A stretch of DNA of 64,000 bases, taken from Rugalucina vietnamica (lineage: Eukaryota; Mollusca; Bivalvia; Lucinida; Lucinidae). Shown here one piece after another: positions 48,501 through 59,200 of this stretch. Every line of letters starts with the position of its first letter. Positions within the stretch are counted from its first letter, which is position 1. The DNA is taken from the NCBI GenBank assembly GCA_964017185.1, contig OZ024869.1:63750931-63814930 (forward strand), read 5' to 3'. A program made the position numbers and the translations under genes. The notes under the pieces are model-generated. The model did not search any database. It was given only the letters and a program-made list of their open reading frames with translations, and was not told where the DNA came from.

Positions 48501-51500
48501 TCTGATGGCTCATGAGCACTTTGCTGTTCTTCATCTATCACTGTCGGCGTTATTTCAACTTCGTCTTTTGGCGACATTTCTTCTGTTGAAATTTCCTTCT
48601 CAGCTGGTTCTTCAGCTGTCTTTTCTTCTTGATCCAGGTCCACCGCAGCAATTACTGCTTTGTCTTTAACAGATTCATCAGTAAATGAAATGTCCTTTTC
48701 TGATGGCTCTTTAGCACTCTGCTGTTCTTCATCTATCACTGTCGGCGTTATTTCAGCTTCGTCTTTTGGTGACATTTCTTCTGTTGACATTTCCTTCTCA
48801 GCTGGTTCTTCGGCTGTCTTTTCTTCTTGATCCAGGTCTACTGGAGCAATTATCGCTTCGTCTTTAACAGATTCATCAGTAAATGAAATGTCTTTTTCTG
48901 ATGGCTCATAAGATCTTTGTTGTTCTTCATCTATAACTGTAAGCATTATTTCAGCTTCGTCTTTTGGCGACAATTCTTCGGTTGAAACTTCCTTCTCAGC
49001 TTGTTCTTCGGCTATCTTTTCTTCTTGATCCACGTCTACCGGAGAAATAAATGCTTCGTCTTTCACAGATTCCTCAGTTAATGAAATGTCCTTTTCTGAT
49101 GGCTTATGGGCACTTTGCTGTTCTTCATCTATCACTGTCGGCGTTATTTTAGCTTCGTCTTTTGGCGACATTTCTTCTGTTGAAATTTCCTTCTCAGATG
49201 GTTCTTTAGCTGTCTTTTCTTCTTGATTCAGGTGCACCGCAGCAATTACTGCTTCGTCTTTAACATATTCATCAGTAACTGAAATGTCTTTTTCTGATGG
49301 CTCTTGAGCACTTTGCTGTTCTTCATCTATCACTGTCGGCGTTATTTCAGCTTCGTCTTTTGGCGACACTTCTTCTGTTGAAATTACCTTCTCAGCTGGT
49401 TCTTCAGCTATCTTTTCTTCTTGATCCAGGCCAAAAGGAGTAATTACTGCGTCGTCTTTAACAGATTCCTCAGTAACTGAAATGTCTTTTTCTGATGGCT
49501 CTTGAGCACTTTGCTGTTCTTCATCTATCACTGTCGGTGTTATTTCAGCTTCGTCTTTTGGCGACATTTCTTCTGTTGAAATTTCCTTCTCGTCTGGTTC
49601 TTCAGCTGTCTTTTCTTCTTGATCTCGGTCTACCGGAGCAATAACTGCTTCGTCCTTAACAGATTCCGCAGTAGCTGAAATGTCTTTTTCTGATGGCTCT
49701 TGAGCACTTTGCTGTTCTTCAGCTATCACTGTCGGCGTTATTTCAGCTTCGTCTTTTGGCGACATTTCTTCTGTTGAAATTTTCTTCTCAGCTGGTTCTT
49801 CGGCTGTCTCTTCTTTTTGATCCAGGTCTACCGGAGCAATTACTGCTTCGTCTTTCACAGATTCCTCAGTAACTGAAATATCTTTATCTGGTGGCCCTTG
49901 AGCACTTTGTTGTTCTTCATCGGCCACTGTCGGTGTTTTTTCAGCCTCGTCTTTTGGCGACATTTCTTCTGTTGAAATTTCCTTCTCAGCTGGTTCTTCA
50001 GCTGTCTTCGCTTCTTGATCAAGGTCTACCGGTGCAATAACTGCTTCGTCTTTAACAGATTCCTCAGAAAGTGAAATATCAATGTCTTTTTCTGATGGCT
50101 CTTGGGTACTTTGTTTTTCTTCATCTATCACTGTCGGCGTTATTTCAGCTTCGTCTTTCGGCGACATTTCTTTTGTTGAAATCCCCTTCTCAGACGGTTT
50201 TTCGGCTGTATTTTCTTCTTGAATCTGGTCTATCGGAGCAATTGCTGCTTCGTCTTTCACAGTTTCCTCAGTCACTGAATCATTGTCAACATGCTGCTCT
50301 TCTTCTATTTTGTGAAGGATTTTTGCTACCTCTTCCTCTGCGATTTTTGCCAGGATTGCTATGTCCTTTTCAAATATTTCAGGAGACTGATATTTTTTAC
50401 TTTCATTTTCAATTTCTTCATTTCTCTCTTCCCTCGCTGAATAGTTATCTATATGGGATTCTTTCTGAAACATGTCATTTTCTGCATTAGTGTTTGCAGT
50501 TTTGGTTAAACTTTCTTCTGTATTCCATTTTGATGATCTGATGTATTCTGCAACTTGTCTCTCTGTATCATCCAGTGCGTCTGCGATAAAGTTACTGTCA
50601 CTGTCTCTGTCTGTGTCATCTTCAGGGTTTTCATTTTGTTTATCGGAAATGTTTTGTTTAATTGTAAGTTCAATAATTGATTCATCATCTGATTCCGAGC
50701 TACTGGTACTTGAAGTACTTGAGCTTTCCTTGCTTACAGTTGTTTTATCAACATGTTCTGGATAGAGAAGGTATTTGTCCATATCTTCTTGCTTTTTATC
50801 CGAAATTCCATAGTCTACGGAAATTTCGACATTTTCAATTTTGTTAAGGACTGGTTCTTCAGAATTATACCAATTTGGTTCATTTGTGCCCAACTCAATT
50901 ACGCCTTGGTATGACTCTTTTGTTGAAATGCGTTCAAGACTGATGTCTTGAGAATTTGAAATGCTGGTTTGGGTCTCAATATTGTGTGATGTTTGAGTTT
51001 GAACATCTGTTATTGTTTGTGTCTGTGCGAAGTTCATCGTTTGTGTTTCTGATGAACATATAGTTTGTGTCTGTGATGCTGACATAGTCTGAGTCATCGA
51101 ATCCTCCAAGTTGCGTATATCATCAAGGTCTTTACTTAATTCTTTTAGGATTTTCAGATCCTCCGAGTCATGTGATGAAAACATTTCTATATCCTTATAG
51201 TGATCTGTTTTAATGCCCATGGGTTTAATTTCTATTTCCTTCTCCAGGGAACCTTTGTCAGTCTCTTCTTGTTCACCCTTTTGAGTCACAGTGAACTTAT
51301 TCTCATCTTCCTTTATCACTACTTGAACATCGTTTTCATAGAATTTTATTCCGTCCCCTTCTGATTTGTCTTCATTATCCGACGTGGAGCTTTGTCGTGT
51401 ATCTTCGACATCTGATTTTCGCTGAAGATCATCTTTGCTGATTACTGTTTCCTCATTCAAATCGTTGTCTTTCTCGTGACTTTGTTTGTCTATGTGGTGT

Positions 51501-54500
51501 TTTGTCAGGACGTCAAGGGTAGACTGCTCAAGAGCACCTTCGTGAGAAATTATCAGTGTGTTTATAGATGAGTTTGATATTACAAACTTACTGATACCAG
51601 AAGTTTGGGGAGTTGGGCTTGTTGTTGAAGCCACTGAACTATCTATCTTAGATTTTGAATCCATCTCCACAGCTTCAACTCGTGCTTCCTGTTCCTGGGT
51701 CACTGTAGACAACCCTGATGAATCATATTCTTCCTGCTGGACCTCTCTTTCTTTTTTGTATTTGCTATGATCTTCATCTAAGGATGTGTATGTGTTATTG
51801 GAATATTCATATTTCTTCTCGATGACTGTTTCATGTTCGCTGATGTGTTCTTCCAATTGGCCTGTTTTTGGTTCTTCTGTATTTGGGACATTTATTGGAC
51901 TACTCATGTCTATCTTATCCGTTGTACTTGTGTAAGCTTTGAAATCATCACGATAACAGGCAGAAGATTTTATATTTTCCTGTCTCGACTTTTCAGATGC
52001 TTCCTCATGATGGTTCTCCAAAGCTTCATAACTGCTGTCTCTTAATAAGTCTTCAGACTTCTCTTTTTCAATTTGAACATCTCTATTTTCTAGCGTTTCA
52101 GGTGACTCGTTCAAAAGTTTAAGTTCGGATCTGCGCACATGATGCCCTTTCTTCTCTTTTGTACCAACAACATATATGTTCGTATCTTTAAGAGACTCTC
52201 GATTACGCCTTTCCTTTCTGTCCTTTTCTGTAGTAGCATCTTTATCTCTTTTCTTATGTTTTCTTTCTTTTCTTGGTGTTGTTGTTTCTGTATCTTTGGA
52301 ACGATCTTTTCTTCTCACCTTTACAACTGCAACTTTTTCTAATTGCTGTACATCTGCCAGACAATCAGTTGCTTCTTTCGATGCTTGTTTGTCGGTTGAA
52401 TCACGTTGTATTTCCTTTGGTTTTTCGTCATTGAATGAAGACTGTTGTGCATATTCACTTTCGATCGATTTGTCTGTAATATCTATCTGCTTGTCTTCTA
52501 TTTCTTCTTTATATCCTTCTACCTGAAATAGTTCTTTATCGTCTAGATTCTCTCGTTCCTCGACTTTAGCTTCTTGGTCATCTCTGGACACGACAACAAT
52601 CTGTTTAATCTTGTACAATTGTTGATCTCGCTCAATTGTCTCTTCTTTTCTGATCTCAATATTGCCTTCTTCTCTGTTCAGTCTTAGTTCAGATTTATCA
52701 TCAGGATCATTGCTGATTTCATGTCTCTCAACAACTCCTGTACCATGTTTTAGAGCTGGAACTTCTCGCCTCTTCTCTCGCCAGTCAATCTTATCCTCGT
52801 CGAAATCTATTTTAAGCGATGACCTAATTGACGAAACCGGAAGTGGTCGAGCTCCCTTTGTAACGAGGCTTGGCGATGGTGGTCTTTCCATTTCGGCTGG
52901 TCGGAATGGATCGTGAGTTTCCGGGAAAATCGATTGTTCTATTCTACGGTATGGGGTAGTGTAGGTTGGTGTGAGTGTTTCAGTTGCCGAAAGAGATACG
53001 TCATTGTCCTGAGAGGTTGTCCCTGGAGCAATTCTGGAATATATAGGGCACATAATTAATATAATAATAAACAATACGGACAGTCAAAATGTGTGAGAGT
53101 GCAGATCTGCCATGTTGATACAAAAATCTGGTGTATACCCTGTACAAGTAAACTACTGTTTGACAGAAGTATGAGTCTAAATAGTTGATTCAAAAGCAAA
53201 TAAATTTTGTTGGTGTTGTTGTTTTTTCTCAGAAATTATTACTTTTTCTGTCGGACATGGGTGCATATTTAATTTCATTATTAAACAATTTATGATAGTA
53301 TATACTATAAAATGCCGAAAAGCATTTTCGTTTCGTCAGATTTTACGATTTTAAAGAATAAAAAACGGATGTTTGCCTATGCGAAAACAAAGGCGCACAT
53401 TTGCACAGCTGATCAGCGCCTTTGTTTTCGCTACTCGGATGGAACAACCCCTCTGCTTCTTAAATCCGAAATTTCAAGCTTCTTTTCTGAAGCTGCACAG
53501 GCCGATTTTTATCAGACCGAAGACCGATTTTCTCGCGTTGTGGCTCAAATGTAATAAGAGGAATCGTAAAGGCAAAGGTAATGAACATGCACATAACTTG
53601 TCCCTGTTATATTGAACAATCAAGTTACATTCGGTGCATATAAAACTTTAATGGTTACGTATGAGCCGCTGTGTGACAAGACCATCGACTAAGGTTTTAC
53701 AACATATTCATCGAAAGATTCAAATTCCAGACTCTACCGTGCGCATAACTGAAGAAATAGACCATTAGAGCTACCCATGCTTACAAACAGACTGACGGAT
53801 TTGCATCTCTGGTTTTGTCATGCAGCGAGCCATTTCCAGGAAATCATGCAATTTATATGATAAATAAACAGATAAAACAAGAAATCATTTATGTGCATAG
53901 TATGCTGTTACAAATGGGTACGTGTCGTGCATCCAAGCATTTGCTCATGCAATATCGTGGACGATTGTAAATAATAAATGAGGTGCCACATAAGAAAACC
54001 AACAATAAGCAAAGACGAAAACAAAGTCACAGATCAGCTGTGCAGTAACTGCACAGCTGATCAGCGACTGATAATACAATGCCCCTTCTTCTTAAATCCG
54101 AAATTTCAAGTGTCTAGCCTGATCCTGTGGCTGCACATGCCGGTTTGTATCAGACCTGGTTGGAAACCACATTGTTTGTTGTATCATGATGCGGCTTATA
54201 TGATTTATTTAAGTATACTAATTTTAACTGGAAGAAATCAAGGATATAATATGGAATGACATGAAGTTACAATGAAATATGAACGAAATAATATGGTTAC
54301 ATGCTACGTATGCTGCTGCAAACATACCCCTGAGACGTATCAATGTGACTACTGAACATTGTATTGCGTGACCGTGGGGTTTGGGTCAGCTCATGGGCCT
54401 GTCTTGGGCATGAAGCCCTGTGAGAAGCCCTGGATTGTGTCTAGAAAAATATGATCGATGAACATGTTAAAACAGATGCTCAATGTTGGTGAAAAATGCC

Positions 54501-56186
54501 AAATGAGATTTCCAGTATTCTAATTATGAAAAGGCGTAGGATTGGACATTGTCGAACGAAATCAACCCAACTTCCCACTCATTATCAATTTGAAGAGGAT
54601 TAAGTAGCCGAAACCGCGGTATGGCCCATCCCCTTTCTCATTAATATGTTCGCTGCTCTTAAAGTATCTCAGTTTTATTTTTATCCACTGTCATTTTAGG
54701 GGCAGGTAGTCTAAGGAGTGGATTTTAATTTTTATTCACTTTTTGATGAATTTTCTCTAAGCAAACAGAATAGCCCTAGATGGGACGCCGCGTTTTGCGG
54801 CGTCATATTTTGGGCTATTCTGTTTACCTATGTCCCATAAAAAGGACGTTAGGCTTATATGAGTTATTAAGCTTCAAACGTTTAGAAGAACGGTGTGATC
54901 CATTACAAATTGTCTGTAAAATAGTATGAAGACAACACATCATCATGTATACTTCATTTGGCACTTACATGTATCATAACCTGATATTAACGTATGTCAC
55001 ACATAATCTGATCGCCGCGTATTTGCAACATTTTCCTACAACTTAAGAAAACAACATGATCGGACTGAGAGGGTGTGTGGTTTGATCTTTGTCCACCAAA
55101 AGGACCTAGGCCTAACGAGATCAGAGTTAGTCAAAAGCAGTGTTACAATGGTAGAAGACACGCAACTCTTCACACAATTATGAGACAAGTGAAATGGTTA
55201 TCTACCTTTGAAGACTGTGTCTCCCTCCTTGGTGATCTCTCTGCTGTATAGACATCTGTAATAAGCCAGGCGCCAGTTGTTCAAAACTTCGTTAGCTTAA
55301 CACCATCCTTAAGACCTCACCTCGTTAAGTAAATGCTGACTACATAATCAAACACACTGTTATTTTTGTTGATAAAATGTGAGACTCCTTTGCACTGCAA
55401 AGGATTCTCACATTTTATCAACCAAAAATAAGAGTGTATTTGTATTATTTATGTTTTGAAATTTTAACGAATGGTTAACTAACGATGTCGTTAATTTTGA
55501 ACGATAGGGCCCCGAAGTTTAGTATTCAGCATCTCACAAGCAAAGCAGTGACACTTTTCAGGGGTGCGACATAAAATGTAAGAAATTATCGCGGCCCGTT
55601 TGGAACTCTCAATGGCTTTAATTGTGTCACATTTATTCAATGCATGCAACATATTCGATTTTTATTTCGGTTCAATATAACGTTACATAATATATGCATC
55701 AGTTGTATTTAATGCATCAAACATGTTCGAATGGCTCTTGAATATGCATTAAGCCTGGTCAGTTTTAGATATGATCACCACCTTTTGTTAATATGATTAT
55801 GATCGATTTCAGCTTCTGAAACTCCGGGCGTTCAGTTATCAATAGAAAGAAAAACGAAAGTCTACTTGCTGTCACTTACCGTCATAATAATCTACGAATT
55901 CCTTCGATTTGAGAATAGAGCCGACATGTCGACTGTAACCTTGGTACTTTCGATCATGTTCGTCATGACGAGACGGACGATAACGGTGGATGATTTGTAG
56001 CTCGTCAACTGGGATACTAGCCTGCAAAACATCATTATAGGCCCCTATGCATTCCAATACTGTTAAAGAATTTTAGCTCCACTCCAAAGGTAACAAGAGA
56101 TTGAGTCAGACAATGAATTCTGACTAATGTCAAGGATTGTATTATGTATGCAGAATTGGACCTTTAAACATTTTATGACACTACGC

Positions 56187-56233
<47 letters not shown>

Positions 56234-59200
56234 AATAAAGAAATTTCTCCCCAAAGTTTAAAATCGCGGCTAAAAATAATGAAAATCATCGGAAAATCAG
56301 GAAATTCTTTTTCATTTATTTACAACAGCGCATAACTTACGAAAACTTTCTCTGCGTAGTTTGCCAGCCGTTCATGTTCCCTGTGTAGAACCACTCGTCT
56401 AGAGCTCGTGTCGAGCTGGGGACGTATATGGTGACGAGGCGTCGACGTCTCAGCACCTACAATCCAATAGGCTAAGACTGATTAACTTGGGACATCAAAT
56501 TAAATGTAAGGAGCCAGAATAGTTAGCAGTGAACACGTTTCCTATTTTTACACTGAACAAAATGTGGTAGATCGGTCCCTACACGTCCATGAAGGTTTTG
56601 TGGTGGATATTTGGTTCTTTGGGCATTCTTTTTATGCGATTGAATCAAAAATGCATTTGTAATTTAATTTTGGGCTTCTCCAGTCTTTGGCATGTGACGC
56701 AGGTTCCGACTCCATATGACTCCCATTTTGACATGACAATACATTGCATGCATTGAATGGTTAAGCCCCGTTTACACATTCACGATTTTTGGCTACGGTG
56801 CCGCTACGATTCGCCACGATTTGTAAAATCATCGTGTTCCGTGGTAAACCGTGGTTATTCGTAGTAGAACCGTGGTGAATCGTGGTTAATCTTGATGAAT
56901 CGTGATGATTCGGGAAACTCCACGGTAGCGCTACGGAAGTTTTAAACTGTTTAAAACATTCGTGGCGTATCGTGGCGAATTGTGGTGGTTGTTGGGCGTG
57001 GCCTAATTCGTAGCGCAACCGTAGCAGAATCGTGCTTATTCGTACTGACACCGTAGCTATATTCGCGGCCATTCGTGAGAGATCGTAGCCAATCGTGGAG
57101 CTCCGTAGCGAAACCGTGGAATCTTTGACACCATGAACTCTCACGATTCACCACGAATTGTGTACGGTTTCGCTACGGAGCTCCGCGATTGGCCACGAAG
57201 GCTACCGCCATGAATCGTACTAATACCGTTTCGAACCGTACAAGCACCGTGAGCATTCGTTGTGCCACCGTGGTTAATCCTCATTGACCGTAGCGTTGCC
57301 GTCATGAATCGTCATGGATTCGTAACGATACCTTACAGACACCGTACTATTCTTACTGCAATCGTAGTGACACTGAATATTTCCACTTTTCGCCACGATC
57401 CACCACGATTCACCCCGATTTTTCTGACCATGAGAAATCGGGGTGAATCGTGGTGAATCGTAGAGAAAATCGTGAATGTGTAAACGGGGCTTTACCGGGC
57501 GGAAAACTGTTCCAAATTATGCTAAATTTGAAGTCATGACTTTACTTACGATTTTCGCTAGGTGAAGCCAAACTCTGGTCATGAGCTTTAGCCGGTCGGA
57601 CCTTGCCAACAGGCTTTTGGGAATCCTCGCTTCTGTGACTTGTTGTGTTAAGGCTATCCTGAGACTCTGCGAACGGGCGGGCTTCACCCAACGGGCGTGG
57701 CCTGGAGACACAGAATTAAACATATTATCATCAGTAGCCAAATAAAACTCATTCTTCAGTTTTGTCAACTTCAAAATATGAGACTTTAAGTGTTTATTAT
57801 TTGAAATTGTGAACACCAATCAAGTTGTTTTACATAGCCTGGGTGTTAATTTGGCGGGTACGAAGGGCATTGCTCTTGTGAATGGACCAAAGAAGCAAAC
57901 TTTCGATTTTCTGAATGACAATTTGCCAAAACATTTCGATAGATACCCATACAAACAGAATGAACTGTATGAAGGAAACAGCTTCAGTGTTTTATGATAC
58001 AAGTTCAAATGTTTGCAAAAATTTTAAACACATAATAGAACATACAAAGTATCAATATTGACACGATAAATCAAACAATTAAGAGCCATGTTATGATCTA
58101 TAACAACTTTCCATGATACTTAAGAATATCTAGACCACATTATGAGAAAATTAATTTAATTGTGATCCGCAAGGCCAAGGATAAGATTGCGCATGCTTAT
58201 CAGTCATTTGTTGTTTGATGCAAAGCAAAATATGTGATACTAGGTAATCACAAGTCTATAGTGCAGGAGAATGTGAATCTGACCTAATCGTGCGTTTTAT
58301 GTGACCGGGGCCTGGGGTTTGTTATAAAAACTTTAAACATACAATAATTTCTCATTACATGTTATCGTGAAGGTCAAGTTTTGTTGCTACGTTTTTGCGA
58401 TACCATATGCGAACATGTGCACAACTCACTAATAGTAAAGTCATGTCGACCTTTCAATTACGCCTCAGATATTGCGAGGCAAAAATGGGTAATGAGATTT
58501 TGCTAGTCATTTAGTCACAACAAATTGATCCATAAACGTTGAAACCTCTGCATCTGAACTTGACTTAGAGTCGGGAGAGTATGGAATTCGAGATTGAGAT
58601 TCAATTTATTCCATTAACGCATGCGCGGATCCAGAAATTTTCATGAGAGGGGGTCCAACGAAAATGATGATTTTTGGTTTTTGGGGTTTTTGCCCCCCAA
58701 TCCCGAAATTACCTTTTTTTAGGTAAAATTTCCAAATTCCAGCCCCCCCCCCCCCTTATCTTAGCTCTATGTGTCATTTTATTGTGAAATGAATCATAAT
58801 CCCAAACTCGAATTCCATTCTTCTGTTCCGAACTCAAAGTTAAGTTCACACAAGCAATTTTGAAGACCCTGCAACTTCAACATCAGAGTGATCTGTCACT
58901 ATATGAAATAGGGAGACTCTAACGACATCAATGGTAGCCGAAATAAAAGCAAGAATTAATGTAAACTGCAATAAAACAGTCCTTACCGTTCATCTTTCTT
59001 TCGTCTTCTCTCTAAGGTCGGTGACCCTGCTCGCCTGTTCGTCCGTCTGTCTCGCTTGGGACTGTACGACGGCCTAACCAGACCACTCTTAGCTCTTTCA
59101 TTTGGCTTACGGGCAGTAGCGGACCGTTGTGGGGACTTTACTGACGTTCTGGGCCTTTCGGGACTTCTTGATTTTCGTCTCGATTCCCTGTTAGTAGCAT

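Larger units (their letters stand above)
53009..55205 (-). other. Last intron of the giant gene
   Basis: The intron runs from donor AAAG|gtagat at 55205 to acceptor acctctcag|GAC at 53009. It contains MITE family A copies and a 63-bp hairpin. A second AG at 53036 (attccag) would give phase 2 and does not fit the preceding exon. Confidence 0.7.

Noticed and set aside
31380-50290. CRISPR-like array
   Set aside because: Units are contiguous and coding with no unique spacers, in an intron-bearing animal genome.
50071-52916. Several plus-strand frames of 84-139 codons opposite the giant exon
   Set aside because: They are antisense shadows of the low-complexity coding strand and lack splice or start support.
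30506-53008. Homology to Drosophila Futsch from the SVKDEA string
   Set aside because: Only a six-residue low-complexity string is shared; unit length and the remaining consensus differ, so convergence is the simpler reading.
53009-53074. ATG at the upper end of the 22.5-kb frame as the protein start
   Set aside because: The 22 codons before 53008 (MFIIILIM...) are the intron end: an acctctcag acceptor at 53008 gives the phase required by the upstream exon.
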